From Microglena sp. YARC (Eukaryota > Chlorophyta > Chlorophyceae > Chlamydomonadales > Chlamydomonadaceae): a DNA stretch of 64,000 nucleotides. Both the position numbers and the translations under genes were made by a program. Positions 32,187 to 39,585 of the stretch are shown here, piece after piece. Location of the stretch: the NCBI GenBank assembly GCA_022414725.1, contig CM039462.1, positions 181,696,103 to 181,760,102 on the forward strand, written 5' to 3'. Under the pieces are notes generated by a model. That model saw only the letters and a list, made by a program, of their open reading frames with translations, did not search any database and was not told where the DNA came from. Numbering within the stretch: position 1 is the stretch's first letter; the number at the start of each line of letters is the position of its first letter.

Positions 32187-32524
32187 ATACTAGTGCTGCT
32201 GTTGGTGCTGCTGGTTCTGGTACCGGTGCTGGTGCCGGTGCTGGTGCTGCTGTTGGTACTGGTGTTGCTGTTCGCGCTGCTGTTGATGCTGATGCTGGTG
32301 CCGGTGCCGGTGCTGGTGCCGGTGCTGGTGCTGGTGCTGGTGTTGCTGTTGGTGCTATTGCTGCTGTTGGTGCTGGTGCTGATGTTGGTGCTGCTGCTGG
32401 TTCTGGTTCTGACGCTGGTGCTGGTGCCATTTCTGTCAATGGTGATGGTGGTGATGGTGCTGCATTGAAGTACTATTTTGCCCTACAGGGGACCCAGGCT
32501 TCAAACCCAACACCTTGGAGCTGA
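16540..32524 (+). CDS. F-box protein with armadillo-like repeats and a C-terminal beta-barrel-like domain (nine exons)
   Basis: This is probably a substrate-recognition subunit of an SCF-type ubiquitin ligase. Exons: 16540-16785, 17673-17912, 19991-20146, 22567-22699, 23130-23180, 24120-24337, 27343-27409, 28702-28817 and 31033-32524. Phases agree except for one extra base in exon 4; the boundaries of exon 5 are the least certain. Total is about 905 codons. The F-box spans exons 1-2 ([20 protein letters not shown] then [20 protein letters not shown]). Helical armadillo-like segments follow, clearest in exon 4 ([20 protein letters not shown]). Exons 7-9 read [37 protein letters not shown] and DAHGAWGVY. 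This resembles the 'SG..GSG.D..GEF.V.GT...TG...W.K.Y ... GTW' barrel found in some F-box proteins. The last roughly 450 residues are Gly/Pro-, Ser/Thr- and Ala/Val-rich repeats. Domain assignments come from motif reading only; the target is unknown. Confidence 0.82.
17108..17572. repeat. (CCACCT)n hexanucleotide microsatellite, about 450 bp
   Basis: The tract is nearly perfect CCACCT/CCTCCA in intron 1 of the F-box gene. All six frames are open (Ser-Thr, His-Leu, Val-Glu, Arg-Trp and poly-Gly translations), so the long ORFs here are not genes. Confidence 0.95.
17673..17912 (+). CDS. F-box gene exon 2
   Basis: The acceptor is TTCTCCCCTTAG and the donor is GAG|GTGAGA; the exon is exactly 80 codons. 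It completes the F-box and continues with a Gly-rich stretch and [16 protein letters not shown]. Its last 78 bp recur six times downstream. Confidence 0.82.
17913..19460 (+). repeat. Tandem copies of exon 2's donor half in a G-rich spacer
   Basis: Six copies of GGGGCTGGAGGATGGAGGTG through CAGGGACAGGATAGAG|GTGAGA end at about 18210, 18505, 18808, 18996, 19247 and (truncated) 19460, with unit length about 190-300 bp. Each keeps a preceding AG and the GTGAGA or GTGAGT-like donor, so a 78-bp cassette could be spliced in phase 0. Spacers are GAGGGGGAGAGGGTGT-type sequence, strongly purine-biased on plus. Confidence 0.88.
19462..19508. repeat. Poly-C run of 47
   Basis: The longest homopolymer in the window. 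It follows a purine-rich tract and precedes exon 3 acceptor-edge copies. Confidence 0.95.
19550..19990 (+). repeat. Exon 3 acceptor-edge copies in (CA)n
   Basis: Copies of GGCTGGAGGATGGTGAGGAA then CGTGCTGCAATGG at about 19554, 19698 and 19930 precede the true exon at 19991, separated by ACACCC and (CA)n tracts. Confidence 0.85.
19991..20146 (+). CDS. F-box gene exon 3
   Basis: The acceptor is a CA-rich tract ending ACAG and the donor is GAG|GTAGGT; the exon is 52 codons. It encodes [20 protein letters not shown] and [15 protein letters not shown], helical sequence compatible with armadillo-type repeats. Both edges are duplicated in the introns. Confidence 0.82.
20147..20930 (+). repeat. Exon 3 donor-edge copies in (GGTGTA)n
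   Basis: Four copies of CTCAAGTACATGGCTCTAGG through CAGGAG|GTAGGT or variants end at about 20247, 20511, 20688 and 20930. They alternate with (GGT)n and GTAGGTGTAGGT spacers. Confidence 0.87.
20931..22165 (+). repeat. Long (GTAGGTGTAGGTGTCGGTAG)n / GTAAGTAGGT array
   Basis: More than 1.2 kb is made of the words GTAGGT, GTAAGT, GTATGT and GTCGGT. Almost every unit resembles a 5' splice site core (GTRNGT). It directly extends the donor flank of exon 3. Confidence 0.88.
22200..22566 (+). repeat. Exon 4 acceptor-edge copies
   Basis: Two copies (about 22267 and 22405) of (T/C)TTTTGT(C/T)CCA(T/C)CCACAGATACTTG with the [15 protein letters not shown] coding edge precede the true exon. A (GGTT)n run lies at 22184-22212. 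Confidence 0.83.
22567..22699 (+). CDS. F-box gene exon 4 (armadillo repeat, one-base frameshift)
   Basis: The acceptor is CCCATGCACAG and the donor is CTG|GTGAGT. It encodes [19 protein letters not shown], then [20 protein letters not shown]. The length is 133 nt where 132 is needed, because of an extra G near 22622 (CGCCAGGCAGTG). A second partial copy at about 22855-22942 keeps the frame ([20 protein letters not shown]). Assembly error, a recent mutation, or use of the second copy are all possible. Confidence 0.75.
22700..23129 (+). repeat. Exon 4 donor-edge copy and GT/G-rich spacer
   Basis: One copy of the exon 4 3' half (about 22855-22942) with its GTGAGT donor is set between GTGTGTG, GGGGGTGGG and G-run sequence. 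Confidence 0.8.
23130..23180 (+). CDS. F-box gene exon 5 (tentative)
   Basis: The frame [17 protein letters not shown] fits between exons 4 and 6 in phase. However, the acceptor (GGTAGGGAG) and donor (GTCTAG) are weak. The exon is called from helical content and from its similarity to the LTVPG segment of exon 6. Confidence 0.4.
23181..24119 (+). repeat. Exon 6 acceptor-edge copies in (ATTT)n
   Basis: Copies of GTTGGCAGCCGCATGGGAAA through GACCGTGCCAG at about 23313, 23496, 23604 and 23754 are separated by TTATTTAT tetranucleotide tracts and a family A insertion at 23821-24039. Confidence 0.87.
23821..24039 (-). mobile_element. SINE-like repeat, family A, copy 5
   Basis: This copy is inverted and full-length. 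It starts with a T run and GGCGGAGCCCCCCTC, includes (GACC)n at about 23886, and ends GCGTCGCAGGCGACGCTG. It sits directly after an exon 6 edge copy. Confidence 0.65.
24120..24337 (+). CDS. F-box gene exon 6
   Basis: The acceptor is CTATGGCAG and the donor is GA|GTGAGT; the exon is 72 codons plus 2 nt. It encodes [35 protein letters not shown] and [16 protein letters not shown]. Four acceptor-edge copies lie upstream and five donor-edge copies downstream. Confidence 0.82.
24338..25160 (+). repeat. Exon 6 donor-edge copies with (TGTAA)-rich spacers
   Basis: Five copies of GGGGCCTGGCTGCTGCAGGA through GAGAGCATGGAGTGAGTCAC lie at about 24440, 24597, 24769, 24930 and 25106, followed by ACTGTAATGTAATG and GTGTTTGGGGGTGG spacers. 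Confidence 0.87.
25161..25745. repeat. (CCAACA/CCACCA)n simple repeat
   Basis: The tract is almost pure A/C on plus, with all frames open as Thr/His/Asn or Pro/Gln-type translations. Not coding. Confidence 0.9.
25746..25870. other. Short unique island in intron 6
   Basis: About 125 bp of mixed sequence lies between simple repeats; no exon was recognised. Confidence 0.3.
25871..26795. repeat. (GGTGGAGGTGGGGGTGAGG)n G-rich minisatellite
   Basis: This is purine/T-biased G-rich sequence with larger units of about 100-130 bp containing GAGGTTGAGGTTGAAGGGGG. It has many potential G-quadruplex runs on the plus (transcript) strand. Confidence 0.88.
26796..27342. other. AT-rich intronic sequence with short repeats
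   Basis: Recurring words are ACCATATTATTATCATATAA and TTGCCATGTAAA. No exon was seen before 27343. Confidence 0.4.
27343..27409 (+). CDS. F-box gene exon 7
   Basis: The acceptor is CCTCAATTGCAG and the donor is AAG|GTGGGT. The exon is 67 nt, and its leading G completes the GA left by exon 6. It encodes [20 protein letters not shown] then DK. The phase match on both sides is the main support for this small exon. Confidence 0.78.
27410..27905 (+). repeat. Exon 7 donor-edge copies and about 45-bp minisatellite
   Basis: Two or three copies of GA(T)GAT(A)AGGGTGGGTCTGGGAT follow the exon. Then come seven units of AGTGAGGGCTCAGTGGAAAT then GATGTGGGGGGGCTGGGATAG. Confidence 0.82.
27950..28180 (-). 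other. Possible coding fragment on the minus strand inside intron 7
   Basis: The minus-strand frame 28180-27980 reads [20 protein letters not shown] and [18 protein letters not shown]. It has more natural amino-acid composition than the neighbouring repeats, but I recognise no family and cannot delimit an exon. It could be an inserted fragment or chance. Confidence 0.2.
28190..28701 (+). repeat. Exon 8 acceptor-edge copies interleaved with telomere-like CCCTAAA repeats
   Basis: Copies of GTTCAACTGATATTCAGGTC then GGAGATGAGCAAGAGG(A/A)(G/A)TTT lie at about 28235 (partial), 28345, 28440 and 28538. They alternate with degenerate CCCTAAACCCTAAA tracts at 28258-28340, 28410-28435, 28500-28530 and 28590-28680. 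A family C fragment starts the region at about 28197. Confidence 0.85.
28702..28817 (+). CDS. F-box gene exon 8
   Basis: The acceptor is CTGATATTCAG and the donor is AG|GTAGGT; the exon is 38 codons plus 2 nt. It encodes [20 protein letters not shown], then [18 protein letters not shown]. Four donor-edge copies lie downstream and about four acceptor-edge copies upstream. Confidence 0.85.
28818..30240 (+). repeat. Exon 8 donor-edge copies in (TG)n, with family C insertions
   Basis: Copies of CTGGACCTTGCAACGCCGCT through GTCCTGTACAG|GTAGGT lie at about 29017, 29421, 29628 and 30130, within GTGTGTGGTATGTGTG tracts. Two nearly identical about 70-bp blocks containing GAAGCTGCTACGAGTAGCCC occur at 28947-29017 and 29350-29418. 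Confidence 0.88.
30248..30293 (+). mobile_element. Dispersed repeat, family B, copy 4
   Basis: TTGCAGTCCAGGTGTAGCCA then AATAAATTAAAGGGACT, flanked by GTTGTTGCAGT and ACTGCAACAAC. Its ends are mutually inverted (GTTGTTGCAGTCC / GGGACTGCAACAAC), forming a strong hairpin. Confidence 0.5.
30430..31032 (+). repeat. Last-exon acceptor-edge copies in (CCAA)n
   Basis: Three copies of CCCGATGCAGTGG(A/C)TACTCC through CAGAGGGCCTCTGG at about 30535, 30708 and 30857 precede the true exon at 31033, separated by (AACC)n runs. Adjacent CA/TACA simple repeats occupy 30294-30420. Confidence 0.9.
31033..32524 (+). CDS. F-box gene last exon with low-complexity tail
   Basis: The acceptor is CCCCGATGCAG; the exon is open to a TGA at 32522-32524. 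It begins [19 protein letters not shown], then runs through a unique stretch ([20 protein letters not shown]). It continues into [10 protein letters not shown] repeats, two copies of a [20 protein letters not shown] block, STERV(A/P) repeats and a long Ala/Gly/Val tract from (GCT/GGT)n codons. The tail is probably disordered and evolving quickly. Confidence 0.8.
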
Positions 32525-32784
32525 TGATCATGATCCATTTGTTTTTAAGGATTTAATATTTTAAATGATATAGCAAATATATATAGATAATATAAGCCAT
32601 TCGTCGAAACGGGGATGGAGAAGCTGCTGATGCTGCTGCTGATGATGATACATTTTGTTTTTAAGGATTTAAATCTTTTGTTTGATTTTACAAATACTTA
32701 TCATGTATGCCATTCCTCGAAACAGGGATGGAGAAGCTGCTGCTGATGCTGATGCTGATACATTTTTTTTTTATAGATTTTCAC
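32525..32784. other. 3' flank of the F-box gene with a duplicated segment
   Basis: A segment around ACGGGGATGGAGAAGCTGCT then GATGCTGCTG and GATACATTT(T/G)TTTTTA is repeated at about 32612, 32724 and again at 33680. No recognised polyadenylation signal was pinned down. Confidence 0.4.
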
Positions 32785-33530
32785 CCCAGGAAGTGCAACC
32801 ATGTTGACTAACAGGGACCCAGGCCTGGCCAGTTTGGTGCCAAGCCAACTGCCCTTGTTTTTCACCCCAGGAAGTGCAACCATGTTGACTAACAGGGACC
32901 CAGGCCTGGCCAGTTTGGTGCCAAGCCAACTGCCCTTGTTTTTCACCCCAGGAAGTCCAACCATGTTGACTAACAGGGACCCAGGCCTGGCCAGTTTGGT
33001 GCCAAGCCAACCGCCCTTGTTTTTCACCCCAGGAAGTGCAACCATGTTGACTAACAGGGACCCAGGCCTGGCCAGTTTGGTGCCAAGCCAACCGCCCTTG
33101 TTTTTCACCCCAGGAAGTGCAACCATGTTGACTAACAGGGACCCAGGCCTGGCCAGTTTGGTGCCAAGCCAACCGCCCTTGTTTTTCACCCCAGGAAGTG
33201 CAACCATGTTGACTAACAGGGACCCAGGCCTGGCCAGTTTGGTGCCAAGCCAATCGCCCTTGTTTTTCACCCCAGGAAGTGCAACCATGTTGACTAACAG
33301 GGACCCAGGCCTGGCCAGTTTGGTGCCAAGCCAACCGCCCTTGTTTTTCACCCCAGGAAGTGCAACCATGTTGACTAACAGGGACCCAGGCCTGGCCAGT
33401 TTGGTGCCAAGCCAACCGCCCTTGTTTTTCACCCCAGGAAGTGCAACCCTCTTGACTAACAGCGACCCAGGCCTGGCCAGTTTAGTGCCAAGCCAACTGC
33501 CCTTGTTTTTTAACCCCAGGAAGTGCAACC
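32785..33530. repeat. 81-bp minisatellite, about nine near-identical units
   Basis: The unit starts ATGTTGACTAACAGGGACCC and the period is exactly 81 bp (successive ATGs at 32801, 32882 and so on). Because 81 is a multiple of 3, frames stay open on both strands (plus MLTNRDPGLASLVPSQ, minus GVKNKGGWLGTKLARPGS). Units differ by a few substitutions. Three more units lie at 33747-33940. Either strand could in principle be coding, but perfect dual-strand openness argues for a non-coding satellite. Confidence 0.9.
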
Positions 33531-33609
33531 ATGTTCAACGAGTAGGGGAACAGACTGCTACCTTACCTGGACAAAGCTACCATGGCAGTTGACAGCGACC
33601 GCGAACACT

Positions 33610-33680
33610 GAAGCGCACCCGTAGGGGTTCAAACCTGCCACCATCTTAATCCAAGGAGCTCTACAATTGAGCCATTCATC
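33610..33680 (-). mobile_element. tRNA-like sequence, probable SINE head
   Basis: On minus, TGGCTCAATTGTAGAGC fits an A box with D-arm pairing (GCTC/GAGC). About 25 nt later AGGTTTGAACCCC fits a B box. The anticodon stem is poor (only CTT/AAG pairs) and the acceptor stem is not convincing, so this is better read as a tRNA-derived SINE than a functional tRNA gene. Confidence 0.5.
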
Positions 33681-33699
33681 GAAACGGGGATGGAGAAGC

Positions 33700-33955
33700 T
33701 GCTGATGATGAGGAGGAGGAGGATACATTTTTGTCTTTAAAGATTTTCACCCAGGAAGTTCAACCCTGTTCACTAACAGTGACCCAGGCCTGGCCAGTTT
33801 GGTGCCAAGCCAATTGCCCTTGTTTTTCATCCCAGGAAGTGCAACCCTGTTCACTAACAGCGACCCAGGCCTGGCCAGTTTGGTGCCAAGCCAACTGCCC
33901 TTGTTTTTCACCCCAGGAAGTGCAACCCTCTTCACAAATCAGCGACCTATTTCTT
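33700..33955. repeat. Second block of the 81-bp minisatellite
   Basis: Three units with CCAGGAAGT(G/T)CAACCCTGTT, more diverged than the main block, follow the tRNA-like element. Confidence 0.85.
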
Positions 33956-34558
33956 TCCGCCTCTAGTTGCTGCCTTTTTTTACTGTACCTCGTTTGTTTT
34001 TCAGGTAAGTGGGGGTGCCTCTAAAACCCTCATGCTTCCTGTTATACAATTGGATGGTAGGCAGGCTGTGCTGCTGTCATGTCTCGGCAATGATTTGCTG
34101 ATTTTATGTAACGAACCCTCTCTCTCGCGCGCGTGCGCGCCCACTGAGGATCCACAAAGGAAAAAAGGCGGAGAAACTTTAACATAAGTAAGAAGTTCAT
34201 GCTGGAAAGGCGGGGCATGCCGCAAAACCGCGCCCACTGAGGGTCCAGAACGTCAGGCGGAGAAACTCCAACGTAAATAGTGTTAAGACAGCTCAGATGT
34301 TGGTCCCACGTTTCTCTAAGCACGTGGGTGTCATGTAGCTATTCAGCTACTGAGCTACCTTCTACTACTTAGACAGCCGACAGTGCTGTTCTACTATCTT
34401 CTATACGCCCCTCTTCTTTGTAATTACACCACCTTCCCCTTTATGCGCCAACAGTAAGAAGTTCACGCAGGAAAGGCGGGGCAAGCCAGATCACTGCCGA
34501 TCATGATGGGCGACACTGCTTCTGGCAACCTTAACATATGATTATGTATGTATGTATG
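33956..34558. other. No gene seen; short dispersed duplications
   Basis: GCGCCCACTGAGG(A/G)TCCA(C/G)AA and AAGAAGTTCA(T/C)GC(T/A)GGAAAGG are repeated at about 34138/34228 and 34191/34456. A (CG)n-like CGCGCGCGTGCGCGC tract lies at about 34125. Confidence 0.4.
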
Positions 34559-34625
34559 TTGCAGTCCAGGAGTAGTCCAAATAGGCTAAAGAGACTTGCC
34601 CAACCGTGATAGGAAGGTTTTAAAA
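34559..34625 (+). mobile_element. Dispersed repeat, family B, copy 5
   Basis: The most complete copy: TTGCAGTCCAGGAGTAGTCC through CCGTGATAGGAAGGTTTTAA, directly after (GTAT)n. Confidence 0.55.
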
Positions 34626-35159
34626 ATATATGCATTGATGAACTGAACCCCAGACAATCGTTGTACTGACGGGGGCCCAGAGTTTGTGCTACAGTGATCA
34701 TTTAATTCTACACGTACCAAACGCAGATTTTTGAAGGTCTAGGACTTCGGAAAGACGTCTGAATTCATGCTACCTGTTCAGGTAGCCAGGACTAATACGT
34801 ATCCGAATGAAAAAAACCTCCAGATTTTTTGAAGAGGGATTAGCCCCATAAAAATGTCCGTTAGTTCGTCTGTTAGTTAATCACAAACCAAATCTGGTTC
34901 AGGTAGCCAGGTCTAATACGTGGATTTAGGCATAGATTTTATTTTCAGCTACGAGCAGCAGATTCTATGAAGCTCCCTGAGCTCGTGTTACAGATGAGGA
35001 GGAGGGCTCAGTAAATAAATAAATAGCCCGCCTTATTACGAGGGTCGAGGTAAAGGGGGGAGGAGGGCACACATATTAGTATAATACACGATGCAAGTCA
35101 AATATCTCCTGTTCAAATCCAGCACCCTGGCCAGTGTGATTTCATTGCATGCTCTTATA
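34626..35159. other. No gene seen
   Basis: AT-rich sequence containing the duplicated phrase CAGGTAGCCAGG(A/T)CTAATACG (about 34779 and 34900) and a family C fragment at about 34947-34982. Confidence 0.35.
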
Positions 35160-35690
35160 GCTTTTATACTGCACACCGTCTGCGAGGATTTTAATTTGAA
35201 TTGTAATATGGTCTTTTGTCATTCATGCTGCTCACCATCTGCGAGACTTTGATTTTTAATTGTTACATTGTCTATTAGACTTCATGCTGCACACCGTCGG
35301 CGAGGATTTGAATTTGAATTTGAATTTGAATTGTTACTTGGTATGTTAGCCTTCATGCTGCACACCGTCTGTGAGAAATTAAAATTGAATTGTTACGCGG
35401 TCTTTTATCCTTCATCCTGCATACCGTCTGCGAGAATTCAAATTTGAACTGTAACATGGTATTTTAGCCTGCATGCTGCACACCGTCTGCGAGAATTCGA
35501 ATTTGAATTATTACTTGGTCTTTTATCCTTCATCCAATCATCCTGCAAACCTTCTGCGAGAATTCGAATTTGAACTGTAACCTGGTATTTTAGCCTTCGC
35601 TCACCGTCTGCAAAAAAATGAATTTGAATTTGAATTTGTACATGGTCTGTTAGCCTTCAGGCTGCACACCGTCTGCGAGAATTTTATTCA
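35160..35690. repeat. Minisatellite of about 60 bp (CTGCACACCGTCTGCGAGAA)
   Basis: About nine units carry GCTGCACACCGTCTGCGAGA then ATT(C/T)GAATTTGAATTG and TTAGCCTTCATG. It abuts the (ATATG)n array. Confidence 0.8.
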
Positions 35691-36426
35691 CAATCCGCGT
35701 CCCAATAACTCCGCCAAAACAAACACTGAAACAGGATGTGTATTATATGTGTATTATATATGTATATATATCTATATCTGATATGATATGATATGATATG
35801 ATATGATATGATATGATATGATATGATATGATATGATATGATATGATATGATATGATATGATATGATATGATATGATATGATATGATATGATATGATATG
35901 ATATGATATGATATGATATGATATGATATGATATGATATGATATGATATGATATGATATGATATGATATGATATGATATGATATGATATGATATGATATG
36001 ATATGATATGATATGATATGATATGATATGATATGATATGATATGATATGATATGATATGATATGATATGATATGATATGATATGATATGATATGATATG
36101 ATATGATATGATATGATATGATATGATATGATATGATATGATATGATATGATATGATATGATATGATATGATATGATATGATATGATATGATATGATATG
36201 ATATGATGATATGATATGATATGATATGATATGATATGATATGATATGATATGATATGATATGATATGATATGATATGATATATGATATGATATGATATG
36301 ATATGATATGATATGATATGATATGATATGATATGATATGATATGATATGATATGATATGATATGATATGATATGATATGATATGATATGATAACATTAA
36401 ATTACATTACATTACATTACATTACA

Positions 36427-36456
36427 TGTTAAAGTCTACTTGACACCGCGAGGGTG
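36427..36456 (-). mobile_element. Minimal LINE copy: 3' hairpin plus tail only
   Basis: Between two (ATTAC)n tracts lies only GTTAAAGTCTACTTGACACC then GCGAGGGTGT. On minus the copy begins at the first base of the hairpin ACACCCTCGCGGTGT and runs to the tail. Confidence 0.8.
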
Positions 36457-36761
36457 TATTACATTACATTACATTACATTACATTACATTACATTACATT
36501 ACATTACATGTTAAAGTCTACTTGACACCGCGAGGGTGTATGAGACTCTGTGCTTTAAACAAAAAGAAAAATCACCCACAAAGCAAAAAACCCCATTACA
36601 TCAGGGGTGTGTCGAGGACAAACAAACCAAACTCCCAACCACCGTTTTGGTGGCGTAGGTATTAAACCCCTTAGAGCCGGACCCAGATCTCAACCACTTA
36701 CAGTGGCGGAGGTAAGAAGCTAACAAATGAGAAGTCACAAGAAGAAAAAAAGGGATGATAA

Positions 36762-37330
36762 ATTACGGTGCCACTAAGCAGTCCAGGGCTTCCTGTCTTG
36801 CTCTTCTACAAGTAGAAAGATAGTCGGCTAGGTTGCTCCAAAAAGACTTAGTGCCATTTACCATTCATAAAGGTTCTGAATGTGGAATCGCAGAATTCCA
36901 CATTCCATACGGTTAAGTCGGTATCCTCATGGACATGCCTATAAATATCTGTAAACAGCTTCTGGTAGCGAAGGCGAATATCATTATAAAAAGGGCACTC
37001 AAACATATGCATTTCATCCTCAGGTTTTTGGAACCCACACATTTGACAGTGTCTCATTGAGCGAGGGATGTGTGCTCTATCCACCACCCTCATTCTTTCT
37101 GTGTTCAGCCAATGGGAACCCATTCTAAACTGTGCTATAGAACGAATCTGATCCTGCTTATGTAAGGCGGATGTAAAGGGAATCAAGCCATTCTCATCAT
37201 TGCTGTTGGCTGCGAACCATTTTTGGTATCGGAGGCGTTTAAAGCCAACCCTTCTCTCATCAGGGATGTCTCTAACTGCATTGGTGTCACTTGGGTACTT
37301 AAACCTCCATGACTCAAAAACTTCAGACAT
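36762..37330 (-). pseudogene. LINE C-terminal ORF, copy 1 (frameshifted)
   Basis: An extra T within the NGNG codons (CCATTTACCATTC on plus, near 36857) ends the frame at 36848 after 160 residues. The rest is as in the intact copies. Confidence 0.75.
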
Positions 37331-38249
37331 AATACCTTCGACATATGATATGATATGATATGATATGATATGATATGATATGATATGATATGATATGATA
37401 TGATATGATATGATATGATATGATATGATATGATATGATATGATATGATATGATATGATATGATATGATATGATATGATATGATATGATATGATATGATA
37501 TGATATGATATGATATGATATGATATGATATGATATGATATGATATGATATGATATGATATGATATGATATGATATGATATGATATGATATGATATGATA
37601 TGATATGATATGATATGATATGATATGATATGATATGATATGATATGATATGATATGATATGATATGATATGATATGATATGATATGATATGATATGATA
37701 TGATATGATATGATATGATATGATATGATATGATATGATATGATATGATATGATATGATATGATATGATATGATATGATATGATATGATATGATATGATA
37801 TGATATGATATGATATGATATGATATGATATGATATGATATGATATGATATGATATGATATGATATGATATGATATGATATGATATGATTACATTACATT
37901 ACATTACATTACATTACATTACATTACATTACATTACATTACATTACATTACATTACATTACATTACATTACACATTACATTACATTACATTACATGTTA
38001 AAAGTCTACTTGACACCGCGAGGGTGTATGAGACTCTGTGCTTTAAACAAAAAGAAAAATCACCCACAAAGCAAAAAACCCCATTACATCAGGGGTGTGT
38101 CGAGGACAAACAAACCAAACTCCCAACCACCATTTGGTGGCGTAGGTATTAAACCCCCTAGAGCAGGACCCAGATCTCAACCACTTACAGTGGCGGAGGT
38201 AAGAAGCTAACAAATGAGAAGTCACAAGAAGAAAAAAAGGGATCATAAA

Positions 38250-38816
38250 TTACGGGCCCACTAAGCAGTCCAGGGCTTCCTGTTTTGCTCTTCTACAAGT
38301 AGAAAGATAGTCGGCTAGGTTGCTCCAAAAAGACTTAGTGCCATTTCCATTCATAAAGGTTCTGAATGTGGAATCGCAGAATTCCACATTCCATACGGTT
38401 AAGTCGGTATCCTCATGGACATGCCTATAAATATCTGTAAACAGCTTCTGGTAGCGAAGGCGAATATCATTATAAAAAGGGCACTCAAACATATGCATTT
38501 CATCCTCAGGTTTTTGGAACCCACACATTTGACAGTGTCTCATTGAGCGAGGGATGTGTGCTCTATCCACCACCCTCATTCTTTCTGTGTTCAGCCAATG
38601 GGAACCCATTCTAAACTGTGCTATAGAACGAATCTGATCCTGCTTATGTAAGGCGGATGTAAAGGGAATCAAGCCATTCTCATCATTGCTGTTGGCTGCG
38701 AACCATTTTTGGTATCGGAGGCGTTTAAAGCCAACCCTTCTCTCATCAGGGATGTCTCTAACTGCATTGGTGTCACTTGGGTACTTAAACCTCCATGACT
38801 CAAAAACTTCAGACAT
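38250..38816 (-). CDS. LINE C-terminal ORF with CCHC-type zinc motif, copy 2 (intact)
   Basis: The 188-codon frame starts MSEVFESWRFKYPSDTNAVR just after the (ATATC)n tract. Residues around GSHWLNTERMRVVDRAHIPR then MRHCQMCGFQKPEDEMHMFE-C-PFYNDIRLRYQKLF match the C-terminal segment of L2/CR1-type LINE proteins. There the pattern C-x2-C...EDE.H...C-P-Y.D.R is a nucleic-acid-binding zinc motif (here C-x2-C-x9-H-x3-C). The start codon is simply the first ATG in the truncated copy, so translation is unproven. This copy ends LVGP where the others end LVAP. Confidence 0.8.
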   Translation of the reverse strand: MSEVFESWRFKYPSDTNAVRDIPDERRVGFKRLRYQKWFAANSNDENGLIPFTSALHKQDQIRSIAQFRMGSHWLNTERMRVVDRAHIPRSMRHCQMCGFQKPEDEMHMFECPFYNDIRLRYQKLFTDIYRHVHEDTDLTVWNVEFCDSTFRTFMNGNGTKSFWSNLADYLSTCRRAKQEALDCLVGP

Positions 38817-39585
38817 AATACCTTCATATGATATGATATGATATGATATGATATGATATGATATGATATGATATGATATGATATGATATGATATGATATG
38901 ATATGATATGATATGATATGATATGATATGATATGATATGATATGATATGATATGATATGATATGATATGATATGATATGATATGATATGATATGATATG
39001 ATATGATATGATATGATATGATATGATATGATATGATATGATATGATATGATATGATATGATATGATATGATATGATATGATATGATATGATATGATATG
39101 ATATGATATGATATGATATGATATGATATGATATGATATGATATGATATGATATGATATGATATGATATGATATGATATGATATGATATGATATGATATG
39201 ATATGATATGATATGATATGATATGATATGATATGATATGATATGATATGATATGATATGATATGATATGATTACATTACATTACATTACATTACATTAC
39301 ATTACATTACATTACATTACATTACATTACATGTTAAAGTCTACTTGACACCGCGAGGGTGTATGAGACTCTGTGCTTTAAACAAAAAGAAAAATCACCC
39401 ACAAAGCAAAAAACCCCATTACATCAGGGGTGTGTCGAGGACAAACAAACCAAACTCCCAACCACCATTTTGGTGGCGTAGGTATTAAACCCCCTAGAGC
39501 AGGACCCAGATCTCAACCACTTACAGTGGCGGAGGTAAGAAGCTAACAAATGAGAAGTCACAAGAAGAAAAAAAGGGATAATAAA

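Noticed and set aside
31944..32468. Leu/Val-rich frame overlapping the end of the F-box gene
   Set aside because: It is an alternate-frame shadow of the (GCT/GGT)n codons of the Ala/Gly-rich tail.
32701..33528. 275-codon minus-strand protein with GVKNKGGWLGTKLARPGS repeats
   Set aside because: It is the reverse-strand reading of the 81-bp minisatellite, with no non-repeat domain and no splice or start context to prefer it.
34336..34365. Second tRNA-like A box on minus (TAGCTCAGTAGC)
   Set aside because: No B box at the expected distance and no cloverleaf; kept only as a weak similarity.
35080..35130. B-box-like GTTCAAATCC on plus
   Set aside because: The upstream A box and stems are not convincing, so no tRNA or SINE is called.
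35684..36397. 237-codon ISYHI-repeat frame, and similar frames in each (ATATG)n tract
   Set aside because: The pentamer has no stops on the minus strand, so the frames reflect sequence periodicity only.
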